A stretch of DNA of 12,761 nucleotides, taken from contig SKYC01000027.1 of NCBI GenBank assembly GCA_007128085.1, forward strand, positions 1 to 12,761, in the 5' to 3' direction. This document shows positions 1 through 6,965 of the stretch, piece by piece. Within the stretch, counting starts at the first letter, position 1. Every line of letters starts with the position of its first letter. Position numbers and translations under genes: made by a program. The DNA comes from Saprospiraceae bacterium. Its GTDB lineage: Bacteria; Bacteroidota; Bacteroidia; Chitinophagales; Saprospiraceae. Below the pieces are notes generated by a model. It saw only the letters and a list, made by a program, of their open reading frames with translations, did not search any database and had not been told where the DNA came from.

Positions 1-165
1 AATAAATTGCTCGCGCTATTGGTTACCCACCAAATGAAGGAAGCAGTTGATTACGGAGACAGGTTGATTCAGTTTCACAAGGGCCGGGTGGTTCGGGATT
101 TAAATGAAAGAGAAAAGTCGGCTTATAAACCCCTTGAAATTATGGAGTGGTTTTACAATTCCTGA
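1..165 (+). CDS. ABC transporter ATP-binding protein, C-terminal fragment (5' end outside window)
   Basis: Reading frame 1 is open from the left edge to a TGA at 163-165 and gives 54 residues. The piece contains LLVTHQMKEA, where the His of VTH matches the H-loop (switch histidine) of ABC ATPases. It is followed by YGDRLIQFHKGRVV, the usual last beta-strand pair (a DR.I.l..Gri-type sequence) of the nucleotide-binding domain. The Walker A, Q-loop, signature and Walker B motifs must lie upstream, outside the window. The wording of the tail resembles small stand-alone ATPases of import or export systems that have a separate permease subunit, but the substrate cannot be told from this fragment. 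The next gene on the same strand starts 221 nt later, so co-transcription is not obvious. The ABC ATPase assignment is fairly sure; the transporter type is open. Confidence 0.8.
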   Translation, partial: NKLLALLVTHQMKEAVDYGDRLIQFHKGRVVRDLNEREKSAYKPLEIMEWFYNS

Positions 166-257
166 ACCGGAGCTGCAGATGCCTGACGTTTTTTTTAAAT
201 ATCTGACAGATCAACTCATTTATTATTGCTAAAACAACTTTCTTTTTAGTAAAGTGT

Positions 258-265
258 TAATTTTG
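258..265 (+). promoter_or_regulatory. Candidate Bacteroidota -7 box upstream of the PAS-UbiA gene
   Basis: The sequence TAATTTTG is an exact match to the Bacteroidota -7 consensus TAnnTTTG. No good TTG -33 box lies at the usual 17-23 nt upstream; the nearest TTG, at 226-228, is 29 nt away. A start site here would leave a leader of about 115 nt before the ATG at 387. The 166-386 spacer also has a run of eight T at 189-196 just after the ABC gene, but the hairpin before it is only about 3 bp, so I do not call a terminator. The box could be a chance match in AT-rich DNA. Confidence 0.25.
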
Positions 266-386
266 AAAATTCAAACGGACAAGCGGTGAATTGGATTTTG
301 GAGGATAAAAATAGTTTGTTTTGTGTGATATAGGAATCGACTTATTTTCGCATTTGTAAAAATAGGTGAAGCTAAAAATAAGATGT

Positions 387-1661
387 ATGAAAAGTGTAAT
401 TACATGTGATATGGAAGGGGTTATAGAGACTTTTAATCCCGGGGCTGAAGAGATGTTTGGTTACGATAAGGAGGAACTGATCGGGAAAAAGAGGGTATCC
501 TTATTTTCCCCCGGTGAAATTGTGCTACAGAATGTGGGCACTTGGTTGAGTGAAGCGATGAAGAGTGGAGAATACGTAACTGAAACTCAGTTTATCAGAA
601 AGGATGGAGAGCGTTTCAATGCCAGGATCAGAATTACCATGACCTACAAAGACGGGAAAGACCAACCACCGACGGGTTATTGTGGTGTTACGGAAAAACT
701 GGATAAACCGGTAGAAGTACCTATACATTGGTCCACCCACCTGATTAAGGCCCTGGCCATTACCCGTATGCCTTTTTTAAGTGCGGTATTGGGGCCGGGT
801 TTTGTAGCGGGAGCTTTTGCGGCTCATTACACCTTGGCGGAGGGTGCTTTTTCGTGGAGTCTTTTTCTGATTACTTTGCTCGGTCTGGCTCTTCTGCATT
901 TGGCCAGCAATGTATTCAACGACTATTTTGATGTAAAAGACGGCACCGATGGTGCCAATACGGCATATTTTACTCAATTCACCGGAGGAAGCCGGGCCAT
1001 CGAACTCGGGCTCATTGATTTGAAAGGAACCAAGAGGCTGGCCATAGCTCTGTTGGCTGCAGCGACATTCATCGGCTTATACCTTACCTGGCAGACGGGT
1101 TGGCCCACTTTGGCCATTGGACTCGCAGGGGCTTTTATGGGGTATTTTTACACGGCTCCACCATTGAGACTGGTGGCCAGACGTGGGCTCGGGGAATTGA
1201 CCATCGTCTTGGCTTTCGGGTGTATGGTTACTTTGGGAACTTATTACGTATTGACCGGAGAGCTCAGTTGGTTGGCCTTTTTGATTGGTTTGCCCCCCGG
1301 ATTACTCACGGCCAACATTTTATTGATTAATGAATTTCCGGATGCGGAATCGGATGCGCTCACGGGCAAGGATCACTTGATTGTGGCCTATGGCAAAAAG
1401 GCCGGTGTGTACTTTTATCTGATTATTTTATTATTGGCCATTGCAAGTTATGGCGTGATATTTTCCCTGCTCGGCTCTGACAATTACTTTATTTTGGCTG
1501 TGGGCGCTTTTACCGCCATATACGGTTTGTCGATATTCAATAAAATTCGGAAAGATTACCAAAAAAGAGAATTGGTCAAATCCAATGTAAATACAATCAT
1601 TTTGAGCTCAGTGAGTTCAATTCTCTTTGCAATAGCCCTGTTGTTGCCGGGGTGGATATGA
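387..1661 (+). CDS. PAS domain fused to UbiA-family prenyltransferase (MenA-like)
   Basis: The ATG at 387 gives 424 residues. An in-frame GTG at 366 directly after a TAG would add seven unconvincing residues, so the ATG is preferred. Residues 1 to about 105 form a PAS domain: VITCDMEGVIETFN, then AEEMFGYDKEELIGK, the strand with FIRKDGERF, and a closing GYCGVTE. Residues from about 125 to the end are a UbiA-type integral membrane enzyme with about nine hydrophobic segments. Both Asp-rich prenyl-diphosphate/Mg2+ motifs are intact: NDYFDVKDGTD (N178, D179, D182, D185) and NEFPDAESD (D319, D323, followed by GK). UbiA enzymes transfer a polyprenyl chain to an aromatic acceptor; in this phylum the likely product is demethylmenaquinone (MenA reaction), but the acceptor is inferred. 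No LOV cysteine motif or FixL-type heme histidine is evident, so the PAS ligand is unknown. PAS domains normally precede signalling modules, which makes the fusion odd. Confidence 0.9.
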   Translation: MKSVITCDMEGVIETFNPGAEEMFGYDKEELIGKKRVSLFSPGEIVLQNVGTWLSEAMKSGEYVTETQFIRKDGERFNARIRITMTYKDGKDQPPTGYCGVTEKLDKPVEVPIHWSTHLIKALAITRMPFLSAVLGPGFVAGAFAAHYTLAEGAFSWSLFLITLLGLALLHLASNVFNDYFDVKDGTDGANTAYFTQFTGGSRAIELGLIDLKGTKRLAIALLAAATFIGLYLTWQTGWPTLAIGLAGAFMGYFYTAPPLRLVARRGLGELTIVLAFGCMVTLGTYYVLTGELSWLAFLIGLPPGLLTANILLINEFPDAESDALTGKDHLIVAYGKKAGVYFYLIILLLAIASYGVIFSLLGSDNYFILAVGAFTAIYGLSIFNKIRKDYQKRELVKSNVNTIILSSVSSILFAIALLLPGWI

Positions 1662-1665
1662 ATGG

Positions 1666-2937
1666 TCAGCGGCCGTGGCCGTTTTCATCCATGCCCAGTA
1701 TTTTAATTTCAACTCGTTGATTCATTCGCCGTCCAATGGCTGTTTTGTTGGTCGCAATGGGTTTGCTTTTTCCATAACCTCTGTAGGATAGTCTGGCGGG
1801 ATCTACACCTCTGGCAATTAGAAATTGAGTCACCGATCTGGCGCGCTCCCTGGACAGTTTTTTGCAGTATTCTTCTGAGGGCAGGTCATTGGTGTGGCCT
1901 CCGATTTCCACAGTAAATTCCGGATTGTCAATAAGAAAATAGGCAATGAGATCCAAATTTTCGTGGGATTCCGGTTTGATATTAAAGGTATCTGCGTCGA
2001 AGTATAGCCTGTTGATTCGGATCAGCTGTCCTTCCTGCAGTTTGCTTCGGTGAATACCTCCCAGAGACCGCACGGGAGGCCCTGTTCTTTCGGGTGGAGG
2101 ATTTACCTTTGCTTCTTTCTTGTTAGCAGAAGGATTTTCATTTACGGGTTCTGGTTCGGGTTCATTGGTCCGAATAGGGTTCGTGGATGCGAGACGCTGG
2201 ACTTCAGTGGCTATCTCCTCCTCATCTACTTTTTCTGCCAGTATTTCTTCCATTTGGTGGTACTCAGTCTCATTGCAGGGTATGCGTGAAATGTGAGACG
2301 CATTGTCCAGGAGGAGATTCCCATTGTAAGGAAATAAAACAGGTGTTTCGTAAAACGCTTCCAACATGATGTATTTAAAATCCTGATTGGGTTTAAATTG
2401 AAATTGATACTTTTTCCAATCGTTATTGTCCACCGGTTTGGATTCTGCCAGGAGCTGAACGCGGTCACACACGGAGTTCCCTCCCCATACTCTCAATACA
2501 GTTGGAGTGGTATAGTTGGTCAGTTCCTGTGTCATATGACTCAGCGATACATACGATCTTGACCGCGCCAACCAAATACTGAACTCGTAGCAATGTCCTT
2601 CTTTCATAACCCCTCTAACGCGTTGGGCAACCCTTTCCCAGGTGTCATTATCTCTTACGACCATTCCCATATAGGTTTTGCCATCTTGAGGATCCATGGT
2701 TACTCTCCAACCATGGCTGGGTGGATCGATGGGATGAACATCGGGTGGGGTTTCGCCTCTGAACCCGCAATCCATCCATCCAACCGGAGGAACCGACTGT
2801 TTTGGTTCGTCTTCAAATGAAGGATTGGTGAGTTTTACGGTATCCAGTTCAAACTGTGCATTGGCCATTTGCCCGTAGCCGACTACAAAAAGAGCCAGAC
2901 AGATAAGCTTAACTAATAAGAGCCATGATTTATTCAT
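1666..2937 (-). CDS. Exported OmpA-family protein with N-terminal jelly-roll-like domain
   Basis: The 423-residue protein begins with MNKS and a hydrophobic stretch ending ANA-Q, a typical Sec signal peptide cleaved near residue 27. There is no lipobox cysteine. Residues about 35-220 open with NPSFEDEP...PVGW and end with LLLDN, the signature of a carbohydrate-binding/jelly-roll-like module seen in many Bacteroidota surface proteins. A charged, then Pro-rich linker (about 225-290) leads to an OmpA C-terminal domain (about 305-415) with YFDADTFNIKPES, GGHTNDLPSEEY, the LSRERARSV helix and a closing NQRVEIKIL. The OmpA domain normally binds peptidoglycan. Here the usual TD and Asn positions read TN and Cys (C358), while the helix Arg is kept. 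The protein probably tethers an outer-membrane or periplasmic binding module to the cell wall. The ligand of the N-terminal domain is unknown. The gene converges on the PAS-UbiA gene with 4 nt between stop codons. Confidence 0.88.
   Translation of the reverse strand: MNKSWLLLVKLICLALFVVGYGQMANAQFELDTVKLTNPSFEDEPKQSVPPVGWMDCGFRGETPPDVHPIDPPSHGWRVTMDPQDGKTYMGMVVRDNDTWERVAQRVRGVMKEGHCYEFSIWLARSRSYVSLSHMTQELTNYTTPTVLRVWGGNSVCDRVQLLAESKPVDNNDWKKYQFQFKPNQDFKYIMLEAFYETPVLFPYNGNLLLDNASHISRIPCNETEYHQMEEILAEKVDEEEIATEVQRLASTNPIRTNEPEPEPVNENPSANKKEAKVNPPPERTGPPVRSLGGIHRSKLQEGQLIRINRLYFDADTFNIKPESHENLDLIAYFLIDNPEFTVEIGGHTNDLPSEEYCKKLSRERARSVTQFLIARGVDPARLSYRGYGKSKPIATNKTAIGRRMNQRVEIKILGMDENGHGR
1670..1685 (+). 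terminator. Possible short rho-independent terminator of the PAS-UbiA gene
   Basis: The sequence CGGCCGTGGCCG followed by TTTT starts 9 nt after the stop codon of the PAS-UbiA gene. It can form CGGC/GCCG with a CGTG loop. The U tract is only four long. The hairpin lies inside the 3' coding end of the convergent OmpA-family gene, so the sequence also encodes the Gly-His-Gly-Arg tail there. The call is weak. Confidence 0.3.
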
Positions 2938-3313
2938 GCTTAAAAAACTTTATTCGAACGCGCAACTTCTGTTGCTGATTTAATGAAAAAATTGCCCTGT
3001 TCCTTTCGTTTCTGATCACAATCCTTGACTTTTTTCTTTCAATTTCACCCGGATCATTCGCGGAGGCTTCTAAAAAACAGCTACCTGCGTTATTGTCAGC
3101 CTGTTGAAGCGCCTCCATAATTCGACACTTGTTCAATTTTCTGTCCATGAGGCCAAATCTTCCCTCCCATCTCTGTTTCTATTGGCCTCAGGGCTTTTAC
3201 GGGATAACCATCATGAATAATCCTGGTTAAAACTTCAGGAATGATAACGCAGTAGATAGAAAATTCTTATTTACTGACTGTGTGTATTTAGCCTCGAGCG
3301 AACACTCCTACGC
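2938..3313. other. 376-nt spacer without a convincing gene; two inverted repeats
   Basis: This spacer lies between the glutaryl-CoA dehydrogenase gene and the OmpA-family gene, both on the minus strand. It holds a perfect 9-bp inverted repeat (3148-3156 with 3182-3190, 25-nt loop) and a second interrupted dyad at 3210-3245. A small hairpin, GCAAC-TTCT-GTTGC, sits at 2962-2975. A minus-strand reading frame of 72 codons (3148 down to 2930) starts at the edge of the first inverted repeat and overlaps the OmpA-gene start. Its product is charged, lacks a recognisable domain and is probably not real. I find no exact TAnnTTTG box on the minus strand in this spacer, so the OmpA-gene promoter is unplaced. 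Confidence 0.6.
3148..3190. repeat. Perfect 9-bp inverted repeat with 25-nt loop
   Basis: TGAGGCCAA at 3148-3156 is the exact reverse complement of TTGGCCTCA at 3182-3190. Beyond one A/G mismatch two further C-G pairs extend the stem (3145-3146 with 3192-3193). Read on the minus strand, the loop contains GGGAGGGAAG, a purine-rich Shine-Dalgarno-like stretch, and an ATG (3148-3146) overlaps the end of the stem. It could be a structured leader or a protein-binding dyad. It lacks a U tract on the minus strand and so is not a usual terminator for the upstream minus-strand gene. Confidence 0.5.
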
Positions 3314-4498
3314 CTATTTAAAGGCATTAAACCCGGTTACATCATTTCCCGTTATCAATAAATGAATGTCGTGAGTTCCTTCGTATGTCAGTACGGTCTC
3401 CAGGTTCATCATATGTCTCATTATGGGGTATTCATTGGTAATACCCATCCCTCCGTGAATTTGTCTCGATTCCCTAGCCACATCCAGTGCCATGGCTACA
3501 TTGTTTCTCTTGGCCATGGAAATTTGTGCCGGACTGACCTTTCCCTGATTGGCGAGCGTACCCAATCTCCAGTTCAGTAGTTGAGCTTTAGTAATCTCAG
3601 TAATCATTTCAGCCAGTTTTTTCTGCGTAAGTTGAAATTGGCCAATGGGCTTATCAAACTGTACTCTTTCTTTAGAATACCGGAGCGCACTGTCGTAACA
3701 ATCCAAAGCCGCTCCTACTGCTCCCCATGCGATTCCGTAACGGGCTTTTGACAAACAGGACAAGGGCCCCTTAAGACCTCTCACTTCAAACAGTTGTTCT
3801 TTTGGAACCCTCACATCCTCAAAAACCAACTCACCGGTTACAGATGCTCGCAACGACCACTTCCCCTTAATTTCCGGTGCACTGACACCGGGGAGGTCCA
3901 TATCTAAGATCAGGCCTCTGATTTTTCCCGTTTCGTCTTTGGCCCAAACAATGGCCAGGTCAGCTACCGGGCTGTTGGTAATCCACATTTTGGATCCGTT
4001 GAGTATCACTTCATTGCCATCTTCTTTAATGGTGGTAATCATCCCCCCCGGGTTGGAACCAAAATCGGGTTCCGTCAATCCAAAACAACCAATGAGTTCG
4101 CCGGAAGCCAACTTTGGCAGGTATTTTTTCCGGTGTTCTTCGGTTCCGAATTTGAATATGGGATACATAACAAGCGACCCCTGAACAGAAGCCATGGAGC
4201 GAATTCCGCTGTCTCCTCTCTCCAATTCCTGCATAATGATTCCATAGGCGATTTCATCCATCCCTCCACAACCGTATTTTTCGGGTAAGCTGGGACCAAA
4301 AGCGCCTATTTCTGCGAGGCCTTTGAAGAGATGGGTGGGACATTCGGCTTTTTCAGCGTACTCTTCAATGATCGGGCTCACTTCTTGCTTCACCCAAGCC
4401 TGAACTGCTTCTCTGGCCAATAAGTGATTTTCATCCAACAGTTCATCCATTTGAAAGTAATCGTGATGTTGGTATCTGTCTGTTTTATTCGAACTCAT
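3314..4498 (-). CDS. gcdH: Glutaryl-CoA dehydrogenase (acyl-CoA dehydrogenase family)
   Basis: The enzyme oxidises and decarboxylates glutaryl-CoA to crotonyl-CoA with FAD, in lysine and tryptophan breakdown. The ATG at 4498 gives 394 residues, the normal family length. An in-frame TTG at 4516 is rejected because it lies inside the candidate -7 box. The protein follows the human enzyme closely: FGLTEPDFGSNP and WITNSPVADL in the middle domain, then RYGIAWGAVGA and QLTQKKLAEM. The catalytic base is the Glu of TYEGTHDIH (E373; human mature Glu370). The Arg and Ser of GIRSMASV (R100, S101; human Arg94, Ser95), which contact the glutaryl carboxylate, are kept, and this favours glutaryl-CoA over plain fatty acyl-CoA. 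The GGMGI motif and the end FNAFK are also typical. The gene stands alone, divergent from folB. No electron-transfer flavoprotein genes are in the window. Confidence 0.93.
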   Translation of the reverse strand: MSSNKTDRYQHHDYFQMDELLDENHLLAREAVQAWVKQEVSPIIEEYAEKAECPTHLFKGLAEIGAFGPSLPEKYGCGGMDEIAYGIIMQELERGDSGIRSMASVQGSLVMYPIFKFGTEEHRKKYLPKLASGELIGCFGLTEPDFGSNPGGMITTIKEDGNEVILNGSKMWITNSPVADLAIVWAKDETGKIRGLILDMDLPGVSAPEIKGKWSLRASVTGELVFEDVRVPKEQLFEVRGLKGPLSCLSKARYGIAWGAVGAALDCYDSALRYSKERVQFDKPIGQFQLTQKKLAEMITEITKAQLLNWRLGTLANQGKVSPAQISMAKRNNVAMALDVARESRQIHGGMGITNEYPIMRHMMNLETVLTYEGTHDIHLLITGNDVTGFNAFK

Positions 4499-4513
4499 AT
4501 TAAATCTTTTGTG

Positions 4514-4521
4514 CAAAATTA
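4514..4521 (-). promoter_or_regulatory. Candidate -7 box for gcdH
   Basis: On the minus strand this reads TAATTTTG, an exact TAnnTTTG match, and ends 15 nt before the gcdH ATG. Transcription would start roughly 10-12 nt upstream of the start codon. No TTG -33 box is found at 17-23 nt; the nearest suitable TTG is 29 nt upstream. The position directly before a gene start makes it more believable than the sequence alone. Confidence 0.4.
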
Positions 4522-4700
4522 ATCAATTCGGAGCATATGGGCGAGAAATTCAATGGTTTTGAGGTGGTGGTTAAACGACTTTATCAAATGAATAGTTCTT
4601 TTTTTTGTGAATAATTGTCGCCTTCATACCCCCTGGAATTGAGCGGTGTGAAGTTGCCCGGGAATGTTGAATTCGTCGGTATTTTTCGTCCAGTGGTTTT

Positions 4701-4722
4701 AAATTTTCTAAAATGGAAATTT
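4701..4722. promoter_or_regulatory. AT-rich dyad upstream of folB, possible operator
   Basis: AAATTTTC (4701-4708) and GGAAATTT (4715-4722) are inverted copies with one mismatch around a 6-nt centre, and the flanking T4700/A4723 also pair. The dyad lies 6 nt before a near-match -7 box, GATATTTG (4728-4735, 7 of 8 to TAnnTTTG), so it would cover the -33 region of the folB promoter. It could be an operator or simply AT-rich promoter DNA. Confidence 0.22.
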
Positions 4723-4751
4723 ATGCGGATATTTGGCCGGACAATTGAGCA

Positions 4752-5114
4752 ATGACTATGGGAATGATTGCACTGGAAGGTATTCATTTTTTTGCCCCTC
4801 ACGGCTATTACGAGGAGGAACAACTCGTCGGGAATCAATTTGAGGTGGATGTCTATGTAGATTTAGAATTTAAACTTCAATCAATGGAGGACGCATTGGA
4901 AAACACCGTCAACTACGAATCTCTTTTTAACGTTTGTCGCGAAGTATTCAGTGGCGCGCCCCGAAAACTGATTGAAAGCCTGGCCATGGATATATGTAAG
5001 TTCATTAAAAACCGGCATCCGGAGGTAAAAAGTGTCAAAGTAAGGGTTGCAAAAATGAACCCTCCACTGGAGGCAAGAACCGATCGATCTTTTGTTGAAT
5101 ACGAACTCTCATAG
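4752..5114 (+). CDS. folB: Dihydroneopterin aldolase
   Basis: FolB cleaves 7,8-dihydroneopterin to 6-hydroxymethyl-dihydropterin and glycolaldehyde in tetrahydrofolate synthesis, in the cytoplasm. The 120-residue length is the family norm. The opening IALEGIHFFAPHGYYEEEQ, VGNQFEVDVYVDLEF, the NTVNYESLF segment, and VAKMNPP near the end all match. Compared with the Staphylococcus aureus enzyme (Glu22, Tyr54, Glu74, Lys100), the equivalents here are E23, Y55, E75 and K101, so the active site is complete. The ATG at 4752 is used; ATGs at 4758 and 4764 would shorten the first strand only slightly, and none has a clear Shine-Dalgarno sequence. It is the first gene of a likely operon, 36 nt before the symporter gene. 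No other folate gene is nearby. Confidence 0.93.
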   Translation: MTMGMIALEGIHFFAPHGYYEEEQLVGNQFEVDVYVDLEFKLQSMEDALENTVNYESLFNVCREVFSGAPRKLIESLAMDICKFIKNRHPEVKSVKVRVAKMNPPLEARTDRSFVEYELS

Positions 5115-5150
5115 TCCTACTGGATTTATAAATTCCCAAAAACTCAAAAA

Positions 5151-6929
5151 ATGAACCTCAGCACTCCGGACTTGATCATTGTCTTTGGGTTTTTTCTGGT
5201 GACCATTCTCATAGGGGTTGCAAGTGCCAAGAGAGCCGGAAAAGGTTTTAAAGAGTATTTTTTATCCGGGAGAAAAATGCCCTGGTGGTTACTCGGAATA
5301 TCCATGGTCGCGACCACTTTTTCTGCCGATACCCCCAATCTCGTATCCGAAATTGTAAGGAAAGACGGAATTGCCGGAAACTGGGTATGGTGGGCTTTTT
5401 TGGTGACGGGCATGCTCACCGTATTTATTTATGCTAAGTTGTGGAGAAGATCCGGAATTTCTACCGACCTGGAGTTTTACGAGATCAGGTACGGTGGTAG
5501 GGGAGCGGCATTTTTGAGGGGATTCAGGGCGATCTATCTGGGGCTGATTTTTAACATTATCATTTTGGCTTCGGTTCTGCTGGCCGGAATAAAAATTAGT
5601 TCTACCATGCTTGGAATGAGTGCCGAGAAAACGGTACTCATCATTTCGGTAATCACCCTTTTTTACACAGTTCTGGGAGGGTTGAGATCGGTCATTCTCA
5701 CGGACCTTTTTCAATTTATAATTGCCATGGTGGGATCTATTTGGGCAGCTGTTTATATTGTAAACATGCCTGAAGTGGGTGGCCTCAATGAAATTTTATC
5801 CCGGCCGGAGCTGCAGGATAGTCTCCGCTTTGTTCCGGAATTGTCCAACCGGGAGGCATGGATGGCCTTATTGGTCATTCCCCTTGCTGTACAGTGGTGG
5901 GCGGTGTGGTATCCCGGAGCAGAGCCCGGGGGAGGCGGTTATATTGTCCAGCGAATGTTGTCGGCAAAAAATGAATCCCACGCCGTTGGGGCATCGCTCC
6001 TTTTTAACATAGCGCATTACGGTTTGAGGCCCTGGCCATGGATTTTGATTGCACTGGCTTCGCTGGTGGTATTTCCGGAACTGGAGGATTTGCAGCGGGC
6101 TTTTCCTCATATTGATGAATCGGTGATTGCCGATGACCTGAGCTATTCAGCCATGCTGACTTATCTGCCCTCAGGCTTACTGGGGCTCGTATTGGCATCA
6201 TTGATTGCGGCGGTAATGTCCACCTTATCCACTCATTTGAACTGGGGTGCCAGCTATGCCGTCAACGACTTTTATCACCGATTTATTCGGCCCGAAGCTT
6301 CCGAGAAGGAATTGGTTTCTGCGGGCAGGATATTTACAGTTTTTATCCTCCTGGTAGCGGCTTTTTTGGCCTTGAGATTGGACAGCGCTCTGGAGGTGTT
6401 TAATATTATATTATTGATTGGAGCGGGAACGGGCTTGCTGTTCATTCTCCGATGGTTTTGGTGGCGCATCAATGCGATGAGTGAGATTGCAGCCATGTTG
6501 ATTTCTTTTGTCGTTGCGATCCTATTGACCCTGGTGCTGCCCGATCACTACGAGTTCTGGGATAATATGCCCGACTACTACAGATTGTTGATTGGGGTGT
6601 TGGTTACTACGGCAGCTTGGGTGACGGTTACCTTTTTGACCCCCGCTGAATCAGATGAAACACTGATGGGTTTTATTAAAAAAGTAAGACCACATCTCTT
6701 TGGATTTAAAACTGTTATAAAGAGAAATAAAGTCCAACCGGAGGACATAAAAACTTCGAATTTCAGCAAGGAGCTCAGTGCTATGTTTGCCGGCATCTTT
6801 ATGGTTTACGCCGCATTGTTTGGCACGGGTTTTTGGATTTACGGAATGTGGTTGGAGGGCAGTATTGCCACGGTGGTGTTTTTACTGGGAATCTATATTT
6901 TATTTAAAATCCGGGCCTCTGTGTTTTAA
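5151..6929 (+). CDS. Sodium:solute symporter family (SSS, TC 2.A.21) transporter
   Basis: The 592-residue protein has about 14-15 hydrophobic segments spread over its whole length. Family marks are FSADTPNLVSEIVRKDG (57-73) after the first helices, GGLRSVILTDLFQF (176-189), which resembles the SSS signature around helix 5, and AAVMSTLSTHLNWGASYAVND (353-373), where the Ser/Thr residues (S357, T358 and nearby) lie at the expected sodium-site helix. EFYEIRYGGRGAAFLRGFRA (108-127) is typical of a Bacteroidota subgroup of unknown substrate. These proteins move sugars, amino acids, organic acids or vitamins with Na+ across the inner membrane; the sequence does not tell which. A cytoplasmic loop of about 45 residues (498-542) precedes the last two helices. 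The gene lies 36 nt after folB and 36 nt before the mutase gene, which suggests one transcript. Confidence 0.92.
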   Translation: MNLSTPDLIIVFGFFLVTILIGVASAKRAGKGFKEYFLSGRKMPWWLLGISMVATTFSADTPNLVSEIVRKDGIAGNWVWWAFLVTGMLTVFIYAKLWRRSGISTDLEFYEIRYGGRGAAFLRGFRAIYLGLIFNIIILASVLLAGIKISSTMLGMSAEKTVLIISVITLFYTVLGGLRSVILTDLFQFIIAMVGSIWAAVYIVNMPEVGGLNEILSRPELQDSLRFVPELSNREAWMALLVIPLAVQWWAVWYPGAEPGGGGYIVQRMLSAKNESHAVGASLLFNIAHYGLRPWPWILIALASLVVFPELEDLQRAFPHIDESVIADDLSYSAMLTYLPSGLLGLVLASLIAAVMSTLSTHLNWGASYAVNDFYHRFIRPEASEKELVSAGRIFTVFILLVAAFLALRLDSALEVFNIILLIGAGTGLLFILRWFWWRINAMSEIAAMLISFVVAILLTLVLPDHYEFWDNMPDYYRLLIGVLVTTAAWVTVTFLTPAESDETLMGFIKKVRPHLFGFKTVIKRNKVQPEDIKTSNFSKELSAMFAGIFMVYAALFGTGFWIYGMWLEGSIATVVFLLGIYILFKIRASVF

Positions 6930-6965
6930 AAATTGATTACCTTAGGCTGAGAAGTAATAAAATTT

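Noticed and set aside
300..318. GGAGGA Shine-Dalgarno-like sequence upstream of the PAS-UbiA gene
   Set aside because: The only nearby start, TTG at 316, meets a stop after five codons, and Bacteroidota rely little on such sites. It does not serve the ATG at 387.
366..386. GTG start extending the PAS-UbiA protein by seven residues
   Set aside because: The extra residues lie outside the PAS fold, follow a stop codon directly, and the ATG at 387 fits the domain edge better.
2930..3148. 72-codon minus-strand frame between gcdH and the OmpA-family gene
   Set aside because: It has no recognisable domain, a highly charged composition and a short overlap with the OmpA-gene start. It is probably chance, so it is kept only as part of the spacer finding.
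4637..4750. Eight-base direct repeat AATTGAGC at 4637-4644 and 4743-4750
   Set aside because: Two 8-mers about 100 nt apart in AT-rich spacer DNA are expected by chance; there is no further copy or symmetry.
5289..5714. 141-codon minus-strand frame inside the symporter gene
   Set aside because: It is opposite conserved transmembrane helices, has no hydrophobic or domain pattern and no promoter.
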